Source: Chryseobacterium sp. 6424
GTDB lineage: Bacteria; Bacteroidota; Bacteroidia; Flavobacteriales; Weeksellaceae
Reading direction: 5' to 3'
DNA: 64,000 nucleotides
NCBI RefSeq assembly: GCF_003692615.1
Contig: NZ_CP023540.1
Coordinates: forward strand, 1,736,001-1,800,000
How positions within the stretch are numbered: the stretch's first letter is position 1; each line of letters begins with the position of its first letter. The position numbers and the translations under genes are program-made. The notes below the pieces were generated by a model. That model did no database searches. It had not been told where the DNA came from and saw only the letters and a program-made list of their open reading frames with translations. Below, piece by piece: positions 8,182 to 18,271 of this stretch.

Positions 8182-9168
8182 ATGAAAGAAAGCGCTGTAA
8201 AAAAAATTGCAGTTTTTACGTCAGGTGGCGACGCACCTGGGATGAACGCCGCACTGCGGGCAGTTGTACGTACTGCCAGCCATTATAACATTGACTGTTA
8301 TGGTGTAAGAGAAGGATATAATGGTCTTATAAATGATGATTTTACCAAAATGGGCCCGCGCTCGGTAAAAAATATCATCACCGAGGGAGGCACCATCCTG
8401 AAATCAGCCCGTTCCTTGGAATTCAAAACCAAACAAGGGCGCCAAAAAGCCTTCGATAACTGCCAGAAACATGACATTGATGCACTGGTTTGTATCGGTG
8501 GTGATGGCACTTTTACCGGCGCAAAAATTTTCAATGAAGAATTTGGTATTAAAGTAATTGGTGTGCCAGGTACCATTGATAATGATATTTTCGGTACTGA
8601 TAACACCATAGGTTATGATACCGCACTGAATACCGCGATGGAAGCCATCGATAAAATACGTGATACCGCTACCTCCCACAACCGGGTATTCTTCGTGGAA
8701 GTGATGGGACGTGATGCCGGCTTCATCGCACTGAACAGCGGGTTGGCTACCGGCGCGATTGACATCCTGATCCCGGAACGCAAAGACAGCATCGAAGACC
8801 TCTTCAAAACCTTCGAACGTGCGGAAAAAGCCGGAAAGGCATCCAGCATCGTTGTAGTAGCAGAAGGTGAAAAGCTGGGCAGCATCTATGATCTGGCCAA
8901 AGCCACCAAAGCTGGTTTCCCGGATTATGATATTCGGGTGGCAGTTTTAGGACACATACAGCGCGGTGGTTCGCCAAGCTGTGCAGACCGTGTACTTGCC
9001 AGCCAACTTGGTTATGCAGCTGTAGTAGGACTTATGGAAGGCCGTACGAATGTGATGGCCGGTCTGAAATCTAATCAGATTGTTTATACGCCCATCGAGG
9101 AAGCCATTAAAAAACATAATGAAATTGACGCTAACCTGCTGAAAATTTCAGAAATTCTGGCCATCTAA
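8182..9168 (+). CDS. pfkA: 6-phosphofructokinase
   Basis: The 328-residue product phosphorylates fructose 6-phosphate to the 1,6-bisphosphate, the committed step of glycolysis. Visible motifs are SGGDAPGMNAALRAVVR near the N-terminus (ATP loop), CIGGDGTFTGA, GTIDNDIFGTD with the catalytic Asp, EVMGRDAGFIAL and HIQRGGSPSCADR. The GGDGT glycine pattern indicates an ATP-dependent enzyme. The ATG at 8182 gives the usual length; the frame is open to a GTG at 8167. gapA follows 41 bases downstream, so the two are probably co-transcribed up to the terminator at 10234-10260. Confidence 0.96.
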   Translation: MKESAVKKIAVFTSGGDAPGMNAALRAVVRTASHYNIDCYGVREGYNGLINDDFTKMGPRSVKNIITEGGTILKSARSLEFKTKQGRQKAFDNCQKHDIDALVCIGGDGTFTGAKIFNEEFGIKVIGVPGTIDNDIFGTDNTIGYDTALNTAMEAIDKIRDTATSHNRVFFVEVMGRDAGFIALNSGLATGAIDILIPERKDSIEDLFKTFERAEKAGKASSIVVVAEGEKLGSIYDLAKATKAGFPDYDIRVAVLGHIQRGGSPSCADRVLASQLGYAAVVGLMEGRTNVMAGLKSNQIVYTPIEEAIKKHNEIDANLLKISEILAI

Positions 9169-9194
9169 TTTAAATTAACATTATTAATCATTAA

Positions 9195-10214
<1,020 letters not shown>

Positions 10215-10233
10215 TAAGCAAGACATACCTCTT

Positions 10234-10260
10234 AAAAACCTTCCTTCCCGGAAGGTTTTT
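10234..10260 (+). terminator. Rho-independent terminator after gapA
   Basis: An 11-bp perfect stem (AAAAACCTTCC / GGAAGGTTTTT) with a 5-base loop ends in a T-run, 19 bases past the gapA stop codon. Confidence 0.9.
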
Positions 10261-10323
10261 TCGTTCATAAACACCACGTCAAGATTTTATAGGCAAGATT
10301 TTTGTACAAACTCCAAATAAAAA

Positions 10324-11529
10324 ATGCTTGCAAAACCGCAGTTTTATAACGCTCCACACTTCCGGAGTTTTTGGGAAAAAGGAAATGGAAAGGAACTTCT
10401 GGATTGGGCAAATATCACCATCGACATACAGGACTTTGATCAGTTTGCGCCACTTTACCATCAGTATGACGAGCTGGCCGATGATGTAGTGAAGGAAACC
10501 TATCTGAAGATGCCTTACAAACAAGCGAGCTCGCTGATCCATCATGGTGCCAGCAACAGGATCTCCGTTGATGATGACTATCCAGATATTCTTAAAGAAT
10601 TCTTCATGCAAATGCAGCAAGTACCTGTATGGTTGAATAGAGACCTGGCAAATGCAGGCGCCCGTTTCTGTATGAGAAGCGGCACCAATGCCCTCATTAT
10701 CCTTCGTGATTTTTCCCTTATGGGCGGTTACGATTATGCCTATCTGAATAAGCCTCTGATCTTTACCGGAATCTTGAAAAAAGGAGCCGTAAAAAGACTG
10801 AAGGACACCCTTGAATTCTGGATTGGCGTTACGCGTGAAAACGCGCTTGAAATTAATTCCGAAGCTTATCAACTCGTTGTCCGTACACGGTTGATGCACG
10901 CCTATGCACGCTTAAAAATAAAATCTGAAAGCACTAATTGGGATTACGAAAAATGGGGTGAACCTATTAATTATTGGGATATGATCGCCACGTATACCGG
11001 TTTCAGTCTGGTATTGATGCAGGGTTTACGGAAATTAGGGCTCGAAATTTCTGAACAGGAAGAACTCGGTGTTTTTCATCTTTGGAAGTACATTGGATAT
11101 CTGCTCGGTATCCCAGCGGTATATTTGCCAGAGAACCGTCAAGAGGCGGTAAAACAATTATACCTCTGGAGTTCGGTACAGGACCAGGGCGATGAGGATT
11201 CTGTGCAACTCGCCCGTGCGCTGCTGGATGAAAATCTGGAAAATACCATCTACAAATATCCTTTCCAGCGGAAAATGCTGCTGAAGCTTCATCAAAGCAT
11301 GAACTGGTTTCTGCTGGATGAAGACATTAATGAAAGACTACAAATTCCGAAGGTTGGGATAGCCACCGCTTTCCCGAAATTCATCATAACCGCCAACAAA
11401 ATCGCACAAAGAATTTTCAGCCTTGATGATCCCGAGAAATATCAAAAACTTGTCATACGCGGTGATAAAGACCAAGTGCAGGTGCTGGAGGATTACATAA
11501 AACACTCCCCAAAAGATTTCAGGTATTAG
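10324..11529 (+). CDS. Oxygenase MpaB-like (DUF2236) family protein
   Basis: The 401-residue product resembles the MpaB/latex-clearing-protein-like family: MPYKQASSLIHHG, GARFCMRSGTNALIILRDF, a conserved hydrophobic segment after LMGGYDYAYLNKPLI, and RLKDTLEFWIGVTREN. The later LMHAYARLK and LLGIPAVYLPEN are also typical. Family members can bind haem and include oxygenases, but the substrate is unknown. There is no signal peptide. It is a single gene between two hairpins, so it is likely monocistronic. Confidence 0.8.
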   Translation: MLAKPQFYNAPHFRSFWEKGNGKELLDWANITIDIQDFDQFAPLYHQYDELADDVVKETYLKMPYKQASSLIHHGASNRISVDDDYPDILKEFFMQMQQVPVWLNRDLANAGARFCMRSGTNALIILRDFSLMGGYDYAYLNKPLIFTGILKKGAVKRLKDTLEFWIGVTRENALEINSEAYQLVVRTRLMHAYARLKIKSESTNWDYEKWGEPINYWDMIATYTGFSLVLMQGLRKLGLEISEQEELGVFHLWKYIGYLLGIPAVYLPENRQEAVKQLYLWSSVQDQGDEDSVQLARALLDENLENTIYKYPFQRKMLLKLHQSMNWFLLDEDINERLQIPKVGIATAFPKFIITANKIAQRIFSLDDPEKYQKLVIRGDKDQVQVLEDYIKHSPKDFRY

Positions 11530-11537
11530 AAATAAGA

Positions 11538-11561
11538 AAGGTCCGCAAAAATGCGGACCTT
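11538..11561. terminator. Hairpin between convergent genes
   Basis: A perfect 10-bp stem AAGGTCCGCA / TGCGGACCTT with a 4-A loop lies between the MpaB-like and amylase genes. The U-rich tail is better on the minus strand (TTTCTTATTT), so it probably ends the amylase transcript, and it may serve both. Confidence 0.75.
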
Positions 11562-11584
11562 ACTGGTTGTGTTTAACTAAAGTT

Positions 11585-14461
11585 TTATCTGACGATCATT
11601 TTGGTAACAGCTACCCCGTTTTCAGATTCCAGTTGCACCAGATACATACCGGATTTCAATACGTTCAGGGAAATGGTTTCCTCTCCGTTTTCCTTGTTAA
11701 GTTTCACTGTTTTAACGAGTGCACCAGATAAATCATACACGGAGACAGTGCCGTTTTTAGCATTGGTAAATCTTAGGTTGGCTAAACCGTTAGTAACCGG
11801 ATTTTGCGCAAGCTTCAGTGAAACATTGTTTTTATTAGTACCTGTTTCATCTGTAGCTAGGGCTTGGGCGGCCGCGTTACCGAATATCCTGAAACCTCCC
11901 GGCTCTATCGTAATCGGCGCCGATGTACTGTTAACTGCTATTGTAGAATTATCCATGAGATTTACCCAGTTGCCGGTGTACGGAAAATCTGGAACTATGT
12001 TTTGTGGACTCAGCGTAAAGTTCGCCAAGATGACTACATTCTTCAATGCTGAAACAGCCGTTTCTTTCCAGATATAAATCCTAGGTGTCAGATTGCCGGA
12101 CTCTACAGTGAAGGTTTTGGTATTAAATACTTCGTTAGACAATCTCAGTTCAAGGATTTTTGCCCAGGTATCAAATACCGATTTTCTGTCTGTATTGGTG
12201 TCATAGCCTAACCCGAAGGCGGTGGGTTTCGGGCTTAGCTTACAATCGCCCGGCAAAGAATCACCTTCCGTATTTACCGTTACACCATCTTCGCAGGTAA
12301 AGATACTTTTGTCATATCCAAGTTCTGCAAACTGCCAGATCATCTTTGGGCCTGGAACCGTAAGGAAAACTGCGCCATACGCTTTCTGGCGCTGCAATGC
12401 GTTGTTTAAATTCTTTGTGTCATAACCACCTGCCGCGTTACCGAAAGTGATATTCTTGTACATCAGCCTTTCTTCATCATGACTTTCACCATAACTCATG
12501 GCTCGTCTTTCGGTGAAACCGTGTGCTTCATAATCCACTCTGCTGAAATTGCTGGAAGCAGCGAACCCCATGGTATTCTGGTTATAGGCATTGGTATGTT
12601 TGTCCCACATCATAATTCCTTTACCTTCGCCGATGCGGTAATTTGCCCACTGCGTTTCCTCGGAATCGGTACCCAGGTGTTCAAAAATAATGTATGAAGA
12701 CGCGTCATGGCTCCATTGGTTATCGGCATAGCCACGCAGGATGTTCACACGGTCAATTTGAAAACTGTTGGTACAGGCATCATCGCTGGCTGTGCAGTTT
12801 TGTGTAAAGCCTTTGGTTAAATCCCATCGGAAACCGTCTACTTTATATTCTTTAATCCAATGCTCGATGACACGGTTTACGTAATATTTTGTTTCCGGTT
12901 TTGAATGGTTAAAATCATTGAAAACATTGTAAGAATGCTTCGGTACCTGATTGAAATAAGGGTTATTGGCAGCGGTATCACCAAAGCCATCACCATCAGG
13001 ATCATTCATCCATAACCTTTGTAACGGACTACGGCCAGTGGCGTGGTTCAGTGCGATATCTAAAATCACCGCAATACCATTCTGGTGGCAGAGATCAATA
13101 AATTCCTTGAATTTTTCGGGTGTTCCGTATGCTTTATCTAACGCATAGTGGAAGGAGGTGTTGTAGCCCCAGGAATTGTTGCCTTCAAATTCCATCACTG
13201 GCATCAGTTCAATAGCGTTGATCTTAAGTGATTTAAAATAAGCCATCTTATCAATCAGTGATTGCCAAGTCCTTTCAGTCGTAAAATCACGCACCAGCAA
13301 TTCATAAACGATCAGGTTTTCTTTCGCTGGTTTCGCAAAGTTGGTAACCTTCCATGGATATTCAGATTGAGCGGTTTGGATAACCGAAACTTCAAACTGC
13401 TGTCCCGCCGGATATGCAGGCAGATTCGGGTAAACCATCGCATTTTGATTGATATACGGATCATCATATGGCGACAGCACGATTGGTGAATAAGGATCCG
13501 CGACCTTCACACCATCAGCGGCTCTGTACTGAAAAGTGTACACTTGCTGTGGCGTAAGCCCGGTAATCTCAATCCAATATAAATCAGGGTTTGTTGTGTC
13601 TCGCTTCATTAGATAGGCATCACTCACGGTCCAGTTATTAAAACTTCCAATAACGTGCAAGTGAAACTTATTTGGTGCGTAGATCGCCAGCCCCACTTTG
13701 GTAGGGTCCGCAGGATCATAATTAATCCCTTGTCTGATATAAGAAGGAATGGCTTGAGATACCACAGGTAATGCTAACGTGATATTAAAGGATTTGGTAA
13801 CACTGCTGGTACCTGTGGTCGCAACAACATCAATCGTTGCAGTCTGGTTTGCGGTATAAGCATAGTTAAGTGTGGCAGATGCTGAAGGAGAAGTGTAAAC
13901 AGTAGTCCCATTAGCTTTAACGGTATAAGTCGCTGCTTGAGAAGAAGTCCCCGTAATGTTAATCACCGCGCCTGGGTTTACCACCGTCGTGCTTCCGGAG
14001 AGTGGGTTGGTAAGATTAAACTGAAATTTCCCCACAGCCAGACTAATATCCTGGGATTGATAAGAACCATTCTGGGTTTTTACAAGAAAACTGACTTTTG
14101 AAAGCGGCTTTTCTCTGTTTCCGTAAAACGATTTCACCGTGTTCATCGTAAAAGTGTACGTCCCGGTAGATCCGGAGCTTGATACATGCGTGAGCTTATT
14201 GGCGGCGTTAGAGGCTCCCCAACTGCCGTTCGTAGGCGCGTCTGCCTGTACATTCGAAGAATCTGTGGACCAAGCCCAAAGATATAACGCCTTGGAGGCG
14301 GCCACACCAAAGGCCGTTTCGTTTACGGTAAACGTAATGGTGATAGATTCAGTTTCATCAAACTGTGACGGGTTAACCGAATACTGTATATTTTGTACTT
14401 GCTGCGCAAAAGCTACAGATGGTAACAGCACAGCCAAAATAAAGGCATAAAAATATTTCAT
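11585..14461 (-). CDS. Secreted GH13 alpha-amylase family enzyme with T9SS sorting domain
   Basis: The 958-residue protein starts with a signal peptide (MKYFYAFILAVLLPSVAFAQ). Two N-terminal beta domains (about 22-230) are followed by a CBM48-like starch-branching N domain (about 255-330, VIGSFNNW) and a GH13 catalytic barrel (about 380-800). Catalytic residues are Asp547 in DGFRWDLTK, Glu594 in IIFEHLG and His661-Asp662 in YGESHDEE. The C-terminus (about 880-958) has NPVTNGLANLRF and ends SGMYLVQLESENG...KMIVR, a type A sorting domain of the type IX secretion system. It probably degrades or debranches alpha-glucans outside the cell or at its surface. Confidence 0.92.
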   Translation of the reverse strand: MKYFYAFILAVLLPSVAFAQQVQNIQYSVNPSQFDETESITITFTVNETAFGVAASKALYLWAWSTDSSNVQADAPTNGSWGASNAANKLTHVSSSGSTGTYTFTMNTVKSFYGNREKPLSKVSFLVKTQNGSYQSQDISLAVGKFQFNLTNPLSGSTTVVNPGAVINITGTSSQAATYTVKANGTTVYTSPSASATLNYAYTANQTATIDVVATTGTSSVTKSFNITLALPVVSQAIPSYIRQGINYDPADPTKVGLAIYAPNKFHLHVIGSFNNWTVSDAYLMKRDTTNPDLYWIEITGLTPQQVYTFQYRAADGVKVADPYSPIVLSPYDDPYINQNAMVYPNLPAYPAGQQFEVSVIQTAQSEYPWKVTNFAKPAKENLIVYELLVRDFTTERTWQSLIDKMAYFKSLKINAIELMPVMEFEGNNSWGYNTSFHYALDKAYGTPEKFKEFIDLCHQNGIAVILDIALNHATGRSPLQRLWMNDPDGDGFGDTAANNPYFNQVPKHSYNVFNDFNHSKPETKYYVNRVIEHWIKEYKVDGFRWDLTKGFTQNCTASDDACTNSFQIDRVNILRGYADNQWSHDASSYIIFEHLGTDSEETQWANYRIGEGKGIMMWDKHTNAYNQNTMGFAASSNFSRVDYEAHGFTERRAMSYGESHDEERLMYKNITFGNAAGGYDTKNLNNALQRQKAYGAVFLTVPGPKMIWQFAELGYDKSIFTCEDGVTVNTEGDSLPGDCKLSPKPTAFGLGYDTNTDRKSVFDTWAKILELRLSNEVFNTKTFTVESGNLTPRIYIWKETAVSALKNVVILANFTLSPQNIVPDFPYTGNWVNLMDNSTIAVNSTSAPITIEPGGFRIFGNAAAQALATDETGTNKNNVSLKLAQNPVTNGLANLRFTNAKNGTVSVYDLSGALVKTVKLNKENGEETISLNVLKSGMYLVQLESENGVAVTKMIVR

Positions 14462-14551
14462 CTGAATTTATTTAAGACAGTAAAAATAATAAAAATACCT
14501 GTCTTTAAATTCTTTATTTTATGATATTCAGCTGGTGATGTACTTTGGTAA

Positions 14552-15280
14552 TTAAGATCCTGCTTCTTGCGGTTCCTGCGGCAGCATCTTACCCTGATCG
14601 CGGATGACCGATGTATTCTCTATGCTGAAGTTTTTGCCGGCAAGCAGTTCGGTAAGCAAAGTACGCATCTGTTCGGCGGCCACCTGTGGTAAATGCGATT
14701 TGCGGGCAGCTTCCATTACCTGCCGTTTTCCGTTTTGCTGAACTTTGGCCAAGTCATCTTTACTAAAAAGGTTAAAGAACTGCTCTTCGATGTTGTAATA
14801 TTTGTAATCGGTTTCTGTAGAAAGAATTTCGGGTGGCGGAAAATGCACAAGCCTCACCGAACGGTTTTGCTCATCAATTTCCCATTTAAATTTCTCGAAA
14901 TCATATCCTACCAACACTTTAGCCTGCACAATTACGAGCGCTTTTTTCTTCGATGGAATAAAATTAAATATCCGTGAAGTCTCTTCATAGTTATAAATCT
15001 CATTGAAATGTCCTTCCGCAGATACAATTTTGAAGACTTTGCGCATGCTTTCAGCAATGGTGTGCGAACTTTCGGTAATCACGGGTGGTGGCGAAACTGT
15101 TTTTTTTAAGGCTAAAAAAGTGATCAGCCCGCCCAGCATCAGCCCCAAAAGCAGCATCAGCAAAATCATCAAAGAGTTTACTGATTCGCTTTGTGTCATC
15201 TGATACATAAAAAATCCGAGGGATATTACCACGGCCAAGCCGATCAGCCAGATGATGGTTTTTGTATTTTTAGTATTCAT
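14552..15280 (-). CDS. DUF4230 domain-containing membrane-anchored protein
   Basis: The ATG at 15280 (242 residues) is preferred over a TTG two codons earlier. Two adjacent membrane segments (about residues 8-26 and 36-58) are followed by a DUF4230 domain with ESMRKVFKIVSAEGHFNEI, KKALVIVQAKVLVGYDF and RLVHFPPPEILS. It ends with a Gln/Glu-rich tail. DUF4230 proteins are widespread in Bacteroidota and Firmicutes; no reaction is known. The soluble part probably faces the periplasm. It heads a run of minus-strand genes but may be transcribed alone. Confidence 0.85.
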   Translation of the reverse strand: MNTKNTKTIIWLIGLAVVISLGFFMYQMTQSESVNSLMILLMLLLGLMLGGLITFLALKKTVSPPPVITESSHTIAESMRKVFKIVSAEGHFNEIYNYEETSRIFNFIPSKKKALVIVQAKVLVGYDFEKFKWEIDEQNRSVRLVHFPPPEILSTETDYKYYNIEEQFFNLFSKDDLAKVQQNGKRQVMEAARKSHLPQVAAEQMRTLLTELLAGKNFSIENTSVIRDQGKMLPQEPQEAGS

Positions 15281-15337
15281 GCACAATTATTTACACATCT
15301 GTATCAAATAAAGTGCAAATAGCGCATTGAAGGAAAT

Positions 15338-15874
15338 TTATTGACCGGGATATTTCGGCGGTAGGATGAGTTCATCCCATTTCCCTTTGAGTTCAAGCTT
15401 TTTGAAGTAATAATTTCGGGCTATCATCCTTAGCATCAGGTCTTTGTCCACCAGATTCCAGAAACTTTCACCATGTACTTTTCGCGGCTTTCGGATTTCA
15501 TGGAAAACGGTGGTCCAGTTATCGGGATTATGGTCAAACTCAATGATACCGCAGTGTTCTGGTATTTTATCATGATCTACCATCCCCATCGGAAGCAGGA
15601 AACTGAATTGATTGCACAAATAATCGCCACATGAGATTTTATCGTGTTTCAAGAATTTCTCTTTGGTTTTCGCATTCTGATAATGCTTCTTGAAATCGTT
15701 TTTGAAGTCGCTTTTAGAAAGTTTTATTTCAAATTCGTGGCTACAGCCGCCTTCATTCACCACCAGAATATCAGCTTCCCAGTCGGAATGGAAATGATTG
15801 GTGAGTACCAGATCTTTCTCAAAATCGCAGAACTGATTGATGAAATTATAGGTAAGTTCTTCTGCCTTAATCAT
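15338..15874 (-). CDS. Uncharacterised protein with PD-(D/E)XK-like motif
   Basis: The 178-residue protein has no signal peptide. Residues 31-51 (DWEADILVVN, then HEFEIKLSKSDF) fit the order Asp35...Glu49-x-Lys51 on two predicted strands, which is the catalytic pattern of PD-(D/E)XK nucleases such as the MmcB-like family. The rest (YLCNQFSFLLPMGM, EHCGIIEFDHNP) would give the remaining strands, consistent with the fold. It is 11 bases downstream of the LuxE-like gene in the same direction. Nuclease activity is inference from the motif only. Confidence 0.6.
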   Translation of the reverse strand: MIKAEELTYNFINQFCDFEKDLVLTNHFHSDWEADILVVNEGGCSHEFEIKLSKSDFKNDFKKHYQNAKTKEKFLKHDKISCGDYLCNQFSFLLPMGMVDHDKIPEHCGIIEFDHNPDNWTTVFHEIRKPRKVHGESFWNLVDKDLMLRMIARNYYFKKLELKGKWDELILPPKYPGQ

Positions 15875-15884
15875 TTAAACATAT

Positions 15885-16871
15885 TTATGAAACCAGCAAG
15901 CTACAGCCTCGAATGTCCGAATGGTCTATCCGGCCTAAAACCTGAAAGGTGTGACCTGATTTTTTACCCAAATCCTGTGTCGCAATAAAACTGCAACTGT
16001 GTCGGTTTGCCAGGTCTATAATATTTATGGCACCGGTGCGGCCATCTTCCATATAAGAAAACGGGTCTTCGGTATTGCGGATTAACACGCGCATCCAGGC
16101 CGGGCTTTGGTAAATGTTTTCACCCATAGAATAAGCCTGCGATAACAGTTCAGTCATCGAATATTCCGAAAAAATACGGTCTGTACCAAATCCTTGCTGT
16201 AAAATCCTCAGCAGTTCATCCTTGGTCATCTCCTCTTTTCTACCTTTCATGCCGCCTGTTTCAATAACGGTGAAGTTTTCATTTGCATATAATTTCTGAC
16301 CGTTTTTTTCAGTGGAATCTAAAAAATCCAGCAACGCAAAAGACACCCCGAATAACACCACCTTTTTGTTTTCTACAGAAAGGCGATGCAAAAGTTGCCA
16401 AAGTTCTTCATGATTATACAGAAAATAGCCGTTTTCTGGTTTGGTAGATTTCTTCATCAGGTAATCCACCATATAAATCAGCGATGAATGTTGCTTCTCG
16501 AGGTAACTGGGCAATAGGCCAAGAAAAACATACTCTTCCGGCGGGCCTATAAACTGGGTGAAACTGCGGTAAATACTTTGCTGATACAGTTTTTCATCAG
16601 CAATATGGTGTTTTGAAAGCGTCATTCTTGTCGTCCCTGAACTCTGGAAGAACAAACTGCTTTGTTTACCCGCATCAAGGATGGTATGGTTCTTAAACAT
16701 CTCGATGGGCAGAAACGGTATCTTATGCACCTCATCCACAGATTCAGGAGAAATATGAAGGTAGTCCACAAATTTTCGGTACACTTCTACCTGTTTATAC
16801 TGATGCAGAAAAGTCTCCAGACAGTGTTGGCGGAAAGCAGCTTCGGTGTTGATATTAAATATAGCGTTCAT
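15885..16871 (-). CDS. LuxE/PaaK-like acyl-protein synthetase family protein
   Basis: The ATG at 16871 (328 residues, MNAIFNINTEAAF) is chosen; the longer frame to 16943 would overlap the next gene. It shows IPFLPIEMFKNH and FFQSSGTTRMTLSKHH, the latter a Ser/Thr-Gly-rich loop like that of adenylate-forming enzymes, and a C-terminal SEYSMTELLSQAYS, where the acyl-transferring segment lies in LuxE. LuxE activates fatty acids and passes the acyl group on. In Bacteroidota this solitary homologue is conserved, and its acceptor is unknown. It follows the LpxH-like gene by 22 bases, suggesting a lipid-related operon. Confidence 0.8.
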   Translation of the reverse strand: MNAIFNINTEAAFRQHCLETFLHQYKQVEVYRKFVDYLHISPESVDEVHKIPFLPIEMFKNHTILDAGKQSSLFFQSSGTTRMTLSKHHIADEKLYQQSIYRSFTQFIGPPEEYVFLGLLPSYLEKQHSSLIYMVDYLMKKSTKPENGYFLYNHEELWQLLHRLSVENKKVVLFGVSFALLDFLDSTEKNGQKLYANENFTVIETGGMKGRKEEMTKDELLRILQQGFGTDRIFSEYSMTELLSQAYSMGENIYQSPAWMRVLIRNTEDPFSYMEDGRTGAINIIDLANRHSCSFIATQDLGKKSGHTFQVLGRIDHSDIRGCSLLVS

Positions 16872-16893
16872 TGGAAAATGCCTGAAGTTAATT

Positions 16894-17661
16894 TTAAGAC
16901 TCGAAAGTCCTGAGGTCGAATTGTTCACCGGTGAAGACACCATAAGTAAAATAGCTGATCCAGTCGCCTAAATTGATGTATTTCGCCTTCGCTTCAAGAT
17001 CAAGTATCATAGGGAGATGGCGGTGTCCGTAGATGAAATAATCAATCTTTTCTGTTTTCAGTTTTTCTTTAGAGTAAATGATCAGATACTCTTTATCTTC
17101 TCCTAAAAACGCTTTGTCTTCCTCGCCCGAAATCATTTTATTTTTAGTAGAAAGGTACACGGCGATTTTCATTGCAATATCCGGATGAAGCCACCGGAAT
17201 GCCCATTGCGCCAACGGATTGGTAAAAAGTTTTTTCATCCTTTTATACCCTTTATCTCCCGGTCCCAGTCCGTCACCATGTGCCAATAGAAAATGTTTTC
17301 CGTTGATATCGAAATATTGCTTTCCAAAAAAAACCGTACAGCCAATTTCTTCTTCAAAATAGTTTTTCATCCACAGATCATGGTTGCCTACGAACATAAA
17401 AAGCGCAATACCGGCATCTTTAAGCTCCGCAAGTTTCCCCAAAACCCGTACATATCCTTTGGGAATTACATGATGCCACTCGTGCCAGAAATCAAAAAGA
17501 TCACCCATTAAAAACAACACCTGCGCGTCGTGCTTAATCTCCTCCAGCCAGCGAATGAATTTTTCTTCACGGATTTTGCTCCGTTTGGCGTCCGGCGCAC
17601 CAAAATGCTGGTCTGACGCAAAATAAACTTTCTTATCTGGCTGTAAATGAATCTGTTTCAT
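16894..17661 (-). CDS. lpxH: UDP-2,3-diacylglucosamine diphosphatase (LpxH-like)
   Basis: The 255-residue metallophosphoesterase carries all the metal-site motifs in order: SDQHFG (Asp17, His19), GDLFDFWHEW, GNHDLW, LAHGDGLGPGD and YGHRHLP. The LxH-type lipid A enzyme hydrolyses UDP-2,3-diacylglucosamine to lipid X and UMP at the inner membrane. Length and the HEW segment fit the LpxH branch found in Bacteroidota rather than general phosphodiesterases. It is co-directional with queD upstream (43 bases) and the LuxE-like gene downstream (22 bases). Confidence 0.87.
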   Translation of the reverse strand: MKQIHLQPDKKVYFASDQHFGAPDAKRSKIREEKFIRWLEEIKHDAQVLFLMGDLFDFWHEWHHVIPKGYVRVLGKLAELKDAGIALFMFVGNHDLWMKNYFEEEIGCTVFFGKQYFDINGKHFLLAHGDGLGPGDKGYKRMKKLFTNPLAQWAFRWLHPDIAMKIAVYLSTKNKMISGEEDKAFLGEDKEYLIIYSKEKLKTEKIDYFIYGHRHLPMILDLEAKAKYINLGDWISYFTYGVFTGEQFDLRTFES

Positions 17662-17704
17662 GGGCTAACAAGGCATTCCGATGGATTATGAATTAAGAGG
17701 GCAA

Positions 17705-18148
17705 TTAATTTTCTTCAGCAAACCATTCTCCGTAAGAGTTTTCGGTTTCATGAAGTTTAAGGTAAGCGAGTTGCACATGTGACGGGAGTTGCCGTTTAAT
17801 TTTATCAGCGATTTCATAGAGCATATTTTCGCACGTAGGCTGGTAGTTACAGAAAATCACTTTATGCCCTTTCTCCTCCAGCTCTTTCCCCAGTTGAAGA
17901 TGCGGCGAAGCGCCATTTACTAACACCGCATGATCCCAAATATCTACAATCTCTGATTTTACAATGCTTTTTATATCACCAAAATCTACCACCATCCCAT
18001 TCTTCGGATCGCCCAAATCGGCTATGGGTTTCCCTTTCACACTCACAAACAATTTATAAGAATGCCCATGCATGTTTTTGCATTTGCCATCGTAATTATA
18101 CAGAACATGAGCGGTCTCAAAGGTGAAAATCTTGGTAATTCTTATCAT
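17705..18148 (-). CDS. queD: 6-carboxytetrahydropterin synthase QueD
   Basis: The 147-residue protein converts 7,8-dihydroneopterin triphosphate to 6-carboxytetrahydropterin in queuosine synthesis. Zinc ligands His14, His27 and His29 and the nucleophile Cys23 are visible in TAHVLYNYDGKCKNMHGHSY. PTCENMLYEIAD and LHETENSYGEW complete the family pattern. The -7 element (18152-18160) almost touches the start codon, so the mRNA may be leaderless. The genes downstream (lpxH, luxE-like) follow closely. Confidence 0.92.
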   Translation of the reverse strand: MIRITKIFTFETAHVLYNYDGKCKNMHGHSYKLFVSVKGKPIADLGDPKNGMVVDFGDIKSIVKSEIVDIWDHAVLVNGASPHLQLGKELEEKGHKVIFCNYQPTCENMLYEIADKIKRQLPSHVQLAYLKLHETENSYGEWFAEEN

Positions 18149-18151
18149 GGT

Positions 18152-18160
18152 GCAAAGATA
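18152..18160 (-). promoter_or_regulatory. -7 promoter element of queD
   Basis: On the minus strand this reads TATCTTTGC, a full match to TAnnTTTG. Its last base is only 4 bases from the ATG at 18148. Confidence 0.6.
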
Positions 18161-18224
18161 ACGAAAGTTGATTTATCATCTTGCCAGATGAAAAGTTGCG
18201 TTTGCCTATGGTACAAAACAAAAA

Positions 18225-18252
18225 GTGCCACAAAGATTTCTCCCCATGGCAC
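18225..18252 (-). terminator. Possible terminator after aceA
   Basis: GTGCCA and TGGCAC form a short 6-bp stem with a 16-base loop; on the minus strand it is followed by TTTTTGTTTTG. The long loop makes it a weak candidate. Confidence 0.45.
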
Positions 18253-18271
18253 AAAAATATAACCAAAAAAA

